This document shows positions 10,140 through 21,764 of a stretch of 64,000 nt of DNA, piece after piece. The DNA lies in the NCBI GenBank assembly GCA_009761415.1, contig QUOL01000001.1, positions 1,922,001 through 1,986,000 of the forward strand, read 5' to 3'. A program made the translations under genes and the position numbers. Positions within the stretch are counted from its first letter, which is position 1. Every line of letters starts with the position of its first letter. The notes beneath the pieces were generated by a model. The model did not search any database and was not told the origin of the DNA. It saw only the letters and a list, made by a program, of their open reading frames with translations. The stretch comes from Sarcomyxa edulis (taxonomy: Eukaryota > Basidiomycota > Agaricomycetes > Agaricales > Mycenaceae).

Positions 10140-12693
10140 ATGGTCGACTCACATGTCCACGAGAAGTCTTCCCCTCCAGAGTTCGAAAATGTTCAGGTTG
10201 CACCAGAGCCAACTCTGAAGGAGAAACGTAGCGCGTATTTCACCATTGCGGCGGCTGCGTTTGGGCTTATCAGTGATGGCTGTGAGTACTAGATCCTACT
10301 TACCAAGTCATACCGCGCTGATTCTGTAACATGGGGGATAGATCAGAACAGTATTATGACCATGACTAATGTCAATGCAAATGTAGAGAAACATACAGTC
10401 CATTGCATTGCTGACTTGAGATATAGGTTGTGTTCAAGAAATTGTATCCTACAGCTTACACGGCTGATGTTTCCACTCGTGTCTCTAATGCTTTGCTTGT
10501 TGGTAAGATGTGTCCCAGCTGTAACCATTCATGTGTTGACCTTTTGTATCATATAGGTGCTATCCTTGGCCAAGTTTTTGTGGGACTATTGTGTGATCGT
10601 ATTGGACGAAAGGTACAAGTTTTTTTCCATAAGCTGTTCAAAATGATAATAATCGGTTTTAGGTTGCTTTGATGACAACAACAGCTTTGATTGTCTTGGG
10701 AGCTACGCTTGGAACAGCCGGTGAGCTCTCTCTGCTTTCTCGAAAGTATATGTCCATATTGATACTGCAGGATCTTAGCTCACGGAGCGCAGGGAAGTCC
10801 GGCAGGTCTGTTCTGGTTTTTGACTTTTGCTAGAGGTATAACTGGAATTGGTGTGGGAGGTCAGCGCAAATTTGCATTTGTGATGCAAAGAAAATGGGCT
10901 TGACTTAGGATTTTTCTATGCAGGTGAATACCCAGCATCCTCGACAAGTGCAAGTGAAGCTGCCAATGAGAAAATGATGAAAGTGCGAGGCCCAGGTAAG
11001 GGGACTGACCGATACATAGACTATTTTGTCCACGCTCACCTATGTTCAGTCTTTATCATGGTTACAAACTTTGTGGTCCGTCTCTTTTCTCGTCATATTA
11101 TGGGTGTCTGCTAAACTTGTTTATCTTGTAGCTCAGCGTACGTCCCCAGTTATCAGTTATACTCTCGAGTTTGACAAATTCAACAGTTTGGGGGTCCGCT
11201 TTCCGTTTCTGTCTTCTTGATCGTCATTTCTGCCGCTGGTCAAACTCACCTGCAAACGGTCTGGAGAGTATGCTTTGGAATAGGCATATTGCTACCTTTG
11301 ACCGTGTTCTACTTCCGTCTGCGGATGTTAACCACCAAATTATATCAGAAGGGAGCTATCAAGCGTGTGTAGTCCCCATTGTCTAACTCATCTGACTTAC
11401 TGACCTTTGTTTATCAGACCATGTTCCCTACGTGTTGGTACTGAGACGTTACTGGAAGTCCCTGATTGGTACAGTAAGCCTGAGCTGTTTGTCCCTTTAA
11501 TACACGTGCCCTTAGCTTGAGTAACTCCAGTGTGGTGCCTGGTAAGTTTTCACTCATATTGAGGTGAACCGTCAACATTCATCACGGTGATCAAGGTTCC
11601 TCTACGATTTTGTAAGTCTTCTGCACCATCTTCAACTCTTTCTCCTGGTTCAATTCTTCGATATCTATCCAGGTCACCTTTCCCAACGGCGTGTTCTCAG
11701 GAACTATCATCTCGAGCGTCATTCATGATGGTGATATCAAGCGGACAGCTGAATGGCAACTTCTATTAGGTGCCATTGCCTTACCTGGTGTATTTGTCGG
11801 TGCTCTTTTGTGCAACCCTCTTGGAAGGCGAAATACGGTATTCCACCATGTTCTCTTCAATGCACACTCTTTTCTGATATGCTCTTGTGGATATTATAGA
11901 TGATGCTTGGTTTTAGCGGGTATCTTGTATTTGGTATGTTCTATTGATGTTTGTTTCCGCTTCCCTTGCCACTCACTTTCCATGACAGGCTTGATTATTG
12001 GTCTCAGCTACGACAAAATCACAGTAGCCTTGCCTAATCCAGTAGCCTCCTAGCAAAAAAGCTGACACAATGTGTTCCAGAAAATAATTCCATTGTTTAT
12101 CATATTTTACGGGCTGATGCAGTCATTCGGTAATCTCGGACCAGGTACTCTAGACAATGTTCTTTTTTGAAGCTGATTACTGACATCATTCTCGCAACAG
12201 GTAACATGCTTGGTCTAGTCAGCTCTGAGTCCGTGTCAAGTTTTTCCATCTATTATGTAACTCGACTCTAAGTCATCTGCTTTGTCAGGTCCTATCCCAC
12301 TCCTGTCCGCGGCACCTGTTACGGATTATCGGCTGCCATTGGGAAGACCGGTGCTGCCATTGGCACCCAAGCTTTTACACCGATACAGCTCAACCTTGGG
12401 AAAAAGTCGGTTCTAAGTCTTGTTCTATGATAGCTATCCAGAAGGATCACTGAGAAGCTGTGATTTCTAGATGGACCTTCATTGTCGCTGCAATTTGTGG
12501 TGTTACGGGAATCCTAGTCACATATTTTTTTGTTCCAGACATCAAGCATGACTTGGCGGAGGAAGATGTGAAGTTCATGCAGTATCTGGCCGATAATGGT
12601 TGGGAAGGTGAGGTTGGAGAGGATGCCGATGTGGTTTTGGTGGATGGGTCGTCGAAACTCGATAACGAGGTGGAGAAGGCATCTCTTGAGTGA
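10140..12693 (+). CDS. MFS permease of the GIT1/PHO84 (phosphate:H+ symporter) family
   Basis: Highly split gene with about a dozen short introns. Spliced exons give a 12-helix major facilitator protein. It starts MVDSHVHEKSSPPEFENV, then LKEKRSAYFTIAAAAFGLIS (TM1) and DGYQNSIMTMTNVVFKKLYP. The MFS loop motif is GLLCDRIGRKV. GIGVGGEYPASSTSASEAAN matches the GIT1-type signature rather than the PHO84-type one. Later pieces include LGAIALPGVFVGALLCNPLG, FGNLGPGNMLGLVSSESYPT and a final helix FIVAAICGVTGILVTYFFVP. Family members import glycerophosphoinositol/glycerophosphocholine and sometimes phosphate across the plasma membrane. The substrate is inferred from the signature only. The upstream CACGTG cluster fits phosphate-starvation induction. 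The cytosolic tail is acidic. Confidence 0.85.
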
Positions 12694-12926
12694 TAGTAGC
12701 CACGGATGGCCTATCTAATAGTCATGTAGCAACTTGTTCTTGTGTTTCGAGAAGCATACTTCTTGTGTTCAGATATGAGTTTTGGTATTTCCAAATGTGA
12801 TCAACGCCCCTAAGCCACTTTTTTCTGGAGACGCGTGCCAAACAAATTGACTTCGAAGCAAGTCTCGAGTCTCGATCTCGACTTTGCGACTCCTCCGAAG
12901 CTTGGAAGGCCCCTTGACCTGGGTGG

Positions 12927-15628
12927 ATGTCTTTCTCTTTGATTCGACCTGGAATCAATCGTGCGCTCTGTTACACCTGCCGCCACACTCGCTATACTCG
13001 GCTTTACGCCTCACTTTCTGTTCTCGAAGCACCTAATGTCGATCCCACCTCCGAGTCTAAACCTACCCGGAAAACCAGAAAACCATCTAACCCCGACAAG
13101 GATGGCATAAAACCTAAGAGGACGAGAAAGAAAGCTGTGGCTGTAGATGTAGAAGAAGATGTAGAAGCTCCAAGAAGTCTCTTGGAGGACACAAAAGTCG
13201 AGGCATACTTGGCAGCCATTAGAGCTGGCCGTAACGAGGTGACTCTCGCCGACATCGAACGTATCAAACCGCGTCGACACGCTGATCCAGGGAGCAGACA
13301 ATACGCTGATGATTACAACGCTTTGGTGGACACTCTTTGTCGATCGTTCAATAACAAACAGTTGCGCAAATTCGGGCATCTGTATGGTCTGGAGATGCCT
13401 TCCAAGGCCACAAAATGGGATCATGCAATGGTTATCATTGAGAAGCAATGGAACTGGCCATCTCTATCAGAGATCCAACAAAACCAGAGGGATCGCAGCG
13501 AGATATGTGAAAAATGTGCGTCTTTGACTTCACAACATGTGGCAGATCACTAATCAAGACCTTCAGCTTTCCCTCTCAGCCCAAGTGAATTGTTTATCAT
13601 CCTAGGAAGAGGTTCGTTACTATAGCCTCGTCTCTGGTACATCCTACTCACTCCTTCTACAGACGGTGCCGACCTGCTCGGTCTATCCCAGAGATTCGAC
13701 GTTCATATATCTCTAACGCAAGATCCGCTTGCCCTCGAAGTCGAAGGTGTACGACTGTCACTAAATGGTTTGACTGAGGAAATAGATAGATTGAAAACGG
13801 TTAGCTATCCGTAACATGCGAGGTTCGACGTGTTATCTGACCCTTTCTTTCCGAAAAGGGCATCACCGAGGAAACTTTTCGACTACCAACAGGGTCTCCC
13901 ATCCGAGCGGACCTGATTCAGCGAATATCTCGTGCTGCCGATGCGTTCATAGAAAACGTTGATACTGCCGGACAGGTCAGTTTCGAATATCTGTCGTCGT
14001 TGATTCCTTCTTATAATGAGTTCATAGGTACGTGCATATGCTCGAGATGCGCGTGATCTTGTGAAGGCCAAGCGACTTGCTGTACGTGCAGCCTGTCAAG
14101 TAGGTCATTCGCCGGCTTCACTCCAAATCAATCACTAACTACTTTTCGAAAGATACAAACACCACCCCCACCAAAACTCTCTTATATGCCTGCCGACGTG
14201 CTAACCGCCAGCCCTATTCCAACATCCATGTTTCCTCACACATATTCCTTATACCCTTTCCTTTCTCTCGGTTCATTACCCTGGACAATGAATCCGACTG
14301 GAGCATTCAGAATTCGCCGTGTAGGCGAGTGGCTTGGAGTCGGACCGTACGAAAACGTGCAAAAAACGGGAGGACTCGCACAAGGTAGAGGGCGTATCCT
14401 GAACACTTCCAAGTAGGTTATTTCCCCTTACATAACGTTTTCCGTCTAAATCCATCGACAAACAGTGAACCGGAAGATATCAAGAACTCCCTACTACGCC
14501 AGCTACCAGGTTATGGCTCGCCTGAATTCTCACCTGCTGTCAAAGCCTCGTACGTTACCTCCATCATTATTTTTGGATTGGCTGTAATGTTTCTCAGATT
14601 AGGCCATTTACTTCTGACCACCTCTGGTTCGCAGCTACCTTCCATCGTGCCTCCTCTCGGAGGACACTGGGTATACTCTAAATATCAAGCCTGGATGGAG
14701 AAGAATAGCTCATGGCCAACATTCGCACCAAGGTCCGATTAACATTCCACACAGCTCGAATTGCGGTTATACCTGACTCGATTTTCTTTACAGTCCACCT
14801 ACTTCGCTTCTAGATGGCCGCGCCTCTGAACGACAAATACTACATCGATTGGTGTATCGTGCCTACTCCGAAGCACCAACGACGGAAACAATCAAATTCG
14901 AGATGGTTTTGTCCTCCCTTGATTCATCTCCCCAGGAATGGGACAGGTCGGCGCCCCCTGTGGAGACGCGCTGCTGGGCGGGTTCACAAGTGGAGCTCGA
15001 CCTTCTGATGCCAGACCGGTCAGCAGTAACGAGAGTTTCTGACTTTGCGTCTCGACTGACCGTTCCGATCCTTTTGTCCGCATAGGCCGATGGATCTTCA
15101 ATTTTCTGCGTTCGACGCGAAGACCGTCGACTTCGATGAACTTCCTCCTGTCTTGCAGGAATACTCCACTGATCTAATTGCATTGTTCGTAATCCACCTT
15201 TTGTTCATCCTGGAAATTTCCTGATGTGCTGTGTATCTAGTCTATCCTCCGCAGGCGAAAATCTATCACAGCCATATTCTCCGTTAACACTCACGTACAA
15301 GGACGAGACATACGTTTTGCATTCTAGCTCCAGCGTGCGTCAAAGCTCAGTATCGATATCACCTGGTACAGACGTTCTGGGACAGCCATTGCCACACGTC
15401 AAGGCTCTCCACGAAAATACATTAGATCTAGAAAGTAATCTGAACTCAACGATATGCGAGGTAACTACTTCAGTTTTCAATCGTCACTTGCTGAGTCTCA
15501 TTATGCTTTAGGTAATATGCCACAACACCTCATCTGATGATGGTTGGACAGAGTTCTTCTCTACCTGCGATCATCTCACCGAGTCAAAACCAGCTGTAGG
15601 AATGAAGCTGGTTCTTGATATTGACTGA
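12927..15628 (+). CDS. SLS1-type mitochondrial inner-membrane regulator
   Basis: Spliced gene of several exons; the ATG lies at 12927 and the last exon ends MKLVLDID then TGA at 15626-15628. The N-terminus (MSFSLIRPGINRALCYTCRH...) is basic and presequence-like. A Lys/Arg-rich linker follows, then a conserved-looking core: SLLEDTKVEAYLAAIRAGRN, LADIERIKPRRHADPGSRQY and FNNKQLRKFGHLYGL. This resembles the N-terminal domain of Sls1/IMR proteins, which couple mitochondrial transcription to translation at the inner membrane. The distal exons are more diverged. Recognition is by overall pattern, so the name is probable rather than certain. It converges with SPB1; the stop codons are 122 bp apart. 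Confidence 0.65.
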
Positions 15629-15750
15629 CATGCATGGCACGATGAATGTTGATATGATACGACAGTATAGATACGCATTCATAAAGGCTCGAGCTTTCAA
15701 TATAAAAGACAGAAACAAACAGGAAAAGTAAACTAGGAGCGAGTGACCTC

Positions 15751-18700
15751 TCAGTGTTTCCGTTTCTTGTTCGCCTTCTCTTTTCGTTTTTTGGCTCGGA
15801 CCTGTCGTTTGAGGACGTTAGTGTCGAAAACACAATATGAAGCGTTAAACGTACCTCTTTCTTCATTCTGGAATCCACCATGGTATAACGTCCTTTGACG
15901 CCCTTCGGCCGTCCTTTCAGACCCTTATGAGCGCCCTTGGCGACGACGACTTTGATCTCCTTCTTCGCCTTCTGGCCGGATGACATCCCTTTACGCATGA
16001 GCTTTTCTATCTGCTGGGCCTTCTCCTTCTCCGAGATATCAGATGTCGCGTTGACACCCTCAGCCTTCTTCATCGCCTTGTCGAGACGCTGAGCAGCCTT
16101 GTACTTTTTACGTGCCTTGGCCTCGGCAACCTTCTTTATAGGTCGTGCATCCAAAGCTCGTTGTTTAGCACGTAGAGCCTCGACGGCTTCTTTCGTTATA
16201 GGCAAGTTGAGCTTGTAGTATTTTGACTCGTCGTCCAAGAACCACGAAGGAAGACCGTCCTTCGAGTTTAGAGAATAACGATTGAAGCCATCATTGATCA
16301 GTTGCGTGCGGGTTGTCTGGCGATTGACCAGCTGTTGCGCTATCGTGACAGCCTCCGCTGACATGAGCCCGTGTCCTAGACGAATAACAATCAATAAGGG
16401 TTCATCTCTATGAGAGTAGTCCTCTGGAACTTACTATTAATTTTAGCTTGCTTCACAGCGTCTTCGTTTTCATTTTCTACATCCCACATGTCCGCGTCGT
16501 CATCTGCCTCTGCTGGGACAATCTCGAAATCATCATCGTCCTCGGACTGCGAAGAAAACGCGTGATTAGTTGAAGGTTCTAAAACTGCGACAGAGGTTTG
16601 ACCCACTTCATCCTGCCAGCCGGCATCTGGATTCTGCACCTCTTCCTCGTCCACATCCATCTCGCTAAGTTCTTCCTCCTCTTCTTCTGATTCATCTTCG
16701 ATATTGTCCAGCTCCATGCCGGTGAATACATCCTGACTGAACCATACTTGAGCCGCCTTGCTCGTCGACGCTACCGTCTTTGGTTCTTCGAGCTTCGTGA
16801 CTAGACGTACCCTCTTGGACGTAGTCGGGGCCTGAACGGATTCCTCATCCCGTCGTCGCTTTCGAGGAACTGGTTCCTCCTCCTCTTCGTCACTACTATC
16901 CTCATCAGATGACGACTCAGTCCCAGCATTCCTCTTCGCCTGCTGTACCTTGTCCCAGCCTCCCTCCTCTTCACTTTCGCCACCGCTATCGTGATCCTGT
17001 ATACCGTGCCATTCTTCTCGCTCCGAATTCTTCTCGCGGGATTCTTTCACCTTGAATTTGGCATCTCGCTCCCTCATCCTGTCTTGATACGCATCATACA
17101 TTCCATCCATCTCAGCCTCCAGCTCCTTCGTCTTCTTATCCCGCTCTTCCTCAGAGTCTAGAACCTCATCATCTTCATCATCCTCCTCTTCGTCCGAATC
17201 GTCACTATCAGCAAGAACATCTCCATCCTCGCCGATCAATCTCAGAACACCTTCACGATGTCTCATATCTCTCTCGGTACCACCAAGATCGAATATGTCC
17301 TCCTGGCCAAGACCGAGAGAGTCATCGTGTTGCTCTAATCCGATATCTAGAGGGGCTGTCATCTGCAACTGCATGCGCTGGATGGTACGCGTTTTGACTT
17401 CGTTCGCGCGTCTCCGTTCACGTTTCGTACGAGCAGCTGCTTCAGCGTTGAGTCGTTCGAGCTATATATCAACGTGAGCACTTGATATGGTTTCGATGTG
17501 GACATCGTACGCACCTCATCTGAGATTTGCTGCTCTTCGTCAATGTCTTCGGTAATGACAACCGTCTCCGTGACGTCTTCTGTATCTTTGCTCTTGACAT
17601 CCAGGCCCAGCTGATATCGGAGAACGGTAAGCAAGGGGATTGGGAATTGTGACGCGATTAACTTGCCTCTTCACGAAGAGCTAACCGCCATTTTAATAGC
17701 GCTTTGAAGTCACCTTTCCCGAGTACTTTCAAATCGTCGCAGTTCGCTTTGACGTCCGGGGATGTGATATCCAAGGCTACCCACCTGGTTTGACATCAAG
17801 TCAGTGTTTCGAACTTTGAACTGAGGACGGAGTTATGCAACGTACTCTTTTTCCTCCTCCGTATCAAAAGTAAGCTTGTTGACCGTCCCGAGAAGGGCAA
17901 TCGGGTCAGCACCCCGAACAAAATCGGCGACGGGTATAGTTTTGAAGAGGGTATAATCTCCATCGTCGTATCCATCACGTTTACGTCTCTTTTTCTCGGG
18001 CTGGAAAACGTTCATTTGAGCGTTGTTGGCTGATGTTCCCTTGTCCGTAGCTAGCCCAGCAGTGATATCCTTGAACACATGTTTTGGGTCGAGAAATTTG
18101 GGATCGATGTGTTTGGGAGCGAGGAAATCGCGACAGACGACGAAAATTTCGGCGGATACGTTTCTATACGCTAATCAGATTCTCTGCGAGCTTCCAGGGG
18201 AAGGGGTGATATACTTACCTGGATGAGGGAGGTTTCGTAGCCTCCACCTTTCCAAACAGTTGATTGAATACCCAAATAAGATTATTGTAATCCACACTTC
18301 GGAAGACCTTTGTGACAAAGGTTCCACCTTTGATCAAAAACTCGACCGCAAGCTTCAAACTCATCAACACAAGCTCCGACTGGCTGTAAGCATCCTGAAT
18401 CCAGGCGGTACCAACGTTGGGTGCACCATCATGCAGTACGACGTCGGCTTTCCAATCCTTGAGTTCACCACGAATGAGATTACGACATTGGGGTGTGGTG
18501 ATATCCGAGGCAAAAGTGACGACTCGAGGGATGGGTTTGATAGAGACCAAATCGACACCTTTATAGACAGTTAGAATGGCTACCAGGAGAAACAGGAAAG
18601 TTACTCACCGACAATGACACTGTTCACAGGCATGTATTTGCTTGCGACCTGCAACCAACCACCTGGTGCTGCACACAGATCGATGCAGCATCTAGCAGAC

Positions 18701-18883
18701 TCGAGAAAGGCATATTTTTTGTTGAGCTGTATCAATTTGAAGGCAGAACGAGCGCGGTATCCTTGCTCCCTAAACAAAGTATTAGTTGGGTGTGCGTCTG
18801 GGTTGGAGATGGGATACATACTTTGCAAGTTTGTAGTACTTGTCCAGGCGACCCTTTCCTGTCTTCTTTTGCTGCTTCCCCAT
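15751..18883 (-). CDS. AdoMet-dependent rRNA 2'-O-methyltransferase SPB1
   Basis: Starts [20 protein letters not shown], then [19 protein letters not shown], the invariant start of the Spb1/FtsJ family. The SAM-binding motif is [17 protein letters not shown]. Further catalytic-domain motifs are [34 protein letters not shown] and [13 protein letters not shown]. The middle region carries long Asp/Glu/Ser runs. The C-terminal SPB1_C domain contains [16 protein letters not shown] and [21 protein letters not shown] last short exon gives a Lys/Arg-rich end ([16 protein letters not shown]) with TGA at 15751-15753. Spb1 methylates the G of the 25S A-loop during 60S assembly in the nucleolus. All main landmarks of the family are present. 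Confidence 0.95.
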
Positions 18884-20107
18884 GGTGAGGAGGAGGAGTC
18901 GAGGGTTGTGAGACTGTCGGTTGTGTGTCCCAATCCGGTAACTGAAAAATCGTGAATCTGTGTGTTGATGGCTGCTTGCCACAATCCCCTCAACAATACA
19001 AGACTAACACGCATCCTGATCGAAGTTCTTGGTTGGAACTTGGTTGGAACTTTCAATTTGTATCGTCTTGCTCCCCGGAAATACGTAGAGTCATACGCCT
19101 CTTGATATACACCTGCCAGGTCACCATACAGGCGACTCGCCGGAATCCACAGCGTACGTCGTGCATGGTCCACCTCCGCACTGCGACATTGGCGACATCA
19201 TTTCTCTTCCATAACTTGTCCCCCCCCCACTGTCCGGCGGAAGACACACACACATACTTGGTCTCCCTAGATTCCAGCAAGTTTTATCGCTGGGATGCCT
19301 CTAGAGCGTGCCTATTGGGAATACACGATTATCACTTATCCCGACCTTTGACTTCGACGCCGATGCAGTCATAGTGCAGTCATCCCGAAATTCGAAGTGG
19401 CCCGCGAGTTGCAAGTCACATGTTACACCAAGCCTGATTTGTTCTCTCAGCTTCTCAGACATCGCACATCCTTTTTCTGGAGAGTCTCATGCGAGGCCCT
19501 CTCATTTGACGGCTAAAGGATGTTGACTGGAATTGGGATTTACGTACGGCAGATTGATTGGGCTAGTAAGGTATCCATCTCTGTCATAAGCGACTACTAC
19601 CAGTCACGCCTTCTGCTGAATCCGTTCCTGTTTGTGCCCGTCATTTGGAAGGATGCAAGCTGTTCCTCATGCGAGCCACTGAATGGGCACGAGAAGGTCT
19701 GAACGAGAACCTCTCCTCCCATATAAACTTCTGAACCTCTCAATCACCTGATCACCCGGATCCACTGCGCCTCTGGGTGCATAGCCTCTCCCTCTATATT
19801 CTCTCATCGGCCATTCAACTCTCATCGCAGCTTTCCTTGAATCCTCGATCTCTGGACCACTCTAGACAACGTCATCTATTCACAGGAGAACGCTCGAGCG
19901 TGTATCCCCGATGACTGTCGCTGCTGATCATCACGCATCAGTTCTCAGGACGCACCTGATCATGACGACAGGTTCGAGAAATCTGCGCGCAGGCTCCAGA
20001 TTCGACTCCAGGCCGCTCGGACAGGTCTCGTTATAAACCTCTTGTCAAGGGCGCGTAGATTTACAATTAAACAATCCCAGTGCTATCCCTTTACTGAAGT
20101 ACTCCTC
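18884..20107. other. divergent intergenic region between SPB1 and the small heat-shock gene
   Basis: About 1.2 kb without a recognisable gene. It contains a C-run near 19222 and pyrimidine-rich tracts near 19780-19870. The part next to the heat-shock gene has a TATA box and a two-unit heat-shock element, listed separately. A 140-codon open frame at 18952-19374 has no recognisable content and looks like chance. Confidence 0.55.
19973..20037 (+). promoter_or_regulatory. HSE half-array and TATA box of the small heat-shock gene
   Basis: TTCgaGAA at 19973-19980 is two correctly spaced inverted units of a heat-shock element; a third perfect unit is not visible. TATAAA is at 20032-20037, 71 bp before the ATG. 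Spacing and order fit an HSF-driven promoter. Confidence 0.4.
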
Positions 20108-20679
20108 ATGTCTCTTATTCGATTCTTCTACGAACCATTCGACTCCATAACAGAGTTCGAAGAGGCTTACACAGCAGGCATGTCCTCTCCGAATCGACGC
20201 CATCATCATCATTCTCGCTCTTTGAGGCTGAAACCAAAGTAAGTAAGCCAAGCCACTACGTTACCATGTTCCCTTTCTCTGAGCACCCTTGATGCGTATC
20301 TAGAATGGACATACACGAATCCCCGGACACCAAAACTGTCACCGCAACCTTCGAGTTGCCAGGGCTCAGAAAGGAAGATGTGCATATTGAGCTGCATGAT
20401 GACAGAATAATTCTTTCTGGAGAGACGAGTCTACCCTGCCAGAAAGATTATGCTGTCCAAGAGAGACGCCACGGGAAATTCTCAAGGACTCTTTGCGTAC
20501 CTCACGGTGCCAAGGTGGGTTGACGAGGGTCACCCGCGCCTATTTCAACTGAAATTCTGATCTCTACGATATAGCCAGAAGATATCGCGGCGTCGATGGA
20601 GCATGGCATCTTAACCTTGACATTCCCAAATACTGCGAATCCGATTTCGTCGCCTCCGAGGCAGATACCTATTCATTGA
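20108..20679 (+). CDS. small heat-shock protein (HSP20/alpha-crystallin family)
   Basis: Three exons (20108-20238, 20304-20514, 20575-20679) give 148 residues. The N-terminus is MSLIRFFYEPFDSITEFEEA, followed by a His-rich segment (RRHHHHSRS) near residues 33-41. The alpha-crystallin domain covers about 45-135: VTATFELPGLRKEDVHIELH, RIILSGETS, ERRHGKFSRTLCVPHG and the closing GILTLTFPN. The last motif is the A-x-x-x-n-G-v-L-x-I/V equivalent. The C-terminal IPIH carries an I-x-I motif that docks oligomers. The family are ATP-independent holdase chaperones. The size is typical. Confidence 0.93.
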
Positions 20680-20894
20680 TTGGACTGGAGGACCGTGTAT
20701 ACGTGTAACATACTGTACTATACTCATACAGCTTTGGAATGGTCTGGAATGGACGAAACCCTGTATCCGGAACGCAGAATTGACGCGACCGCAAAAATGA
20801 GCCGGGAATTACCGGTTTGACCACGACGACTTGTGTCAAAAAAAAGCCGTGAAATTTCTCAGTCTGACAAAGTCTTTCTTTGCATTTGACCAAC

Positions 20895-21457
20895 ATGTTC
20901 CCCAATGCCACTTTACTATGGCGGTCAGGAGCACTCATGGGTAAGATTATTGGCCTATTTTCGTCCCCAGTGATCTCACTACTCTCTCTAGCTGCGGCTG
21001 GAATTATGACAGGAGCGTTTGGTGCCCATGGACTCAAGAAGAAGACGGGCATCACTACTGACAGCATCCATGCCTGGGAGACGGCCTCTCATTACGCTGT
21101 ACGCTCTGACTATGGTTTCATGTTGTTGACATTGACGAATCGCGCAGGTTTTCAATGGCCTTGCGTTGTTATTGGTCTCGATGCACCCTCGATTCGCAGT
21201 TCACAGATTTGCAGGGCCAGCCATTGCTGCAGGCTCTATAATCTTCTCTGGAAGCATTCTTGCTTTGGTCTTGGACCGAGAAAGGTGTGCAGCATTTACT
21301 TTGATGCTCGTTTGATATTTATGGTGTCATAGATTCAAGATATTGGGCCCTACGACACCTATAGGTGGACTGATTATGATTGCAGGGTAGGTCATACTAT
21401 GATTTTCTGACGTGCCTGACCTTTGTACTCTCTAGATATGTTTCTCTGGCTCTGTAA
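20895..21457 (+). CDS. TMEM256/DUF423 family small membrane protein
   Basis: Five exons: 20895-20940, a second from 20992, then three more ending at TAA 21455-21457. The product starts MFPNATLLWRSGALMAAAGI, followed by MTGAFGAHGLKKKTG, the G-A-F-G-A-H-G-L core of DUF423, and HAWETASHYAVFNGLALLLV. Two more hydrophobic helices follow (AIAAGSIIFSGSILALVL and GGLIMIAGYVSLAL), separated by the conserved LGPTTPIGG. The length of about 120 residues and four helices fit the family. Function is unknown; it is a conserved membrane protein from bacteria to man. Confidence 0.88.
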
Positions 21458-21733
21458 ATATGTATTGGATGCAAATTGGATGTAATTTACTCGACGCGTA
21501 CCACGTGAACACGACGCGTCGTTGTGTGGGAGTGATTACATAAATGAATTGAAACAGCGACGGGGTGTGTGAATTTCTGAGTTGCCCTCCCGCCTCTTGG
21601 TCCCCGCCTTGATCCCACCTTTTTGAGTCACCTCGGCTGTAGCCACATCACATCCTCCTAACCTAAGTCTATCACAGCAGTAAGCTTCTATACAAATAGT
21701 CATTATCCTTTCCAATTCCAATTATCCTACTAT

Positions 21734-21750
21734 AGCTATATCGTATAGCT
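21734..21750. repeat. short perfect inverted repeat just upstream of a start codon
   Basis: Arms AGCTATA and TATAGCT are separated by TCG, ending 14 bp before the ATG at 21765. It may be a hairpin in the 5' UTR or a promoter palindrome. Confidence 0.5.
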
Positions 21751-21764
21751 AGTCCATCCCCACA

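Noticed and set aside
18952..19374. 140-codon ORF upstream of SPB1
   Set aside because: No recognisable motifs, and it begins in the SPB1 promoter; composition looks random.
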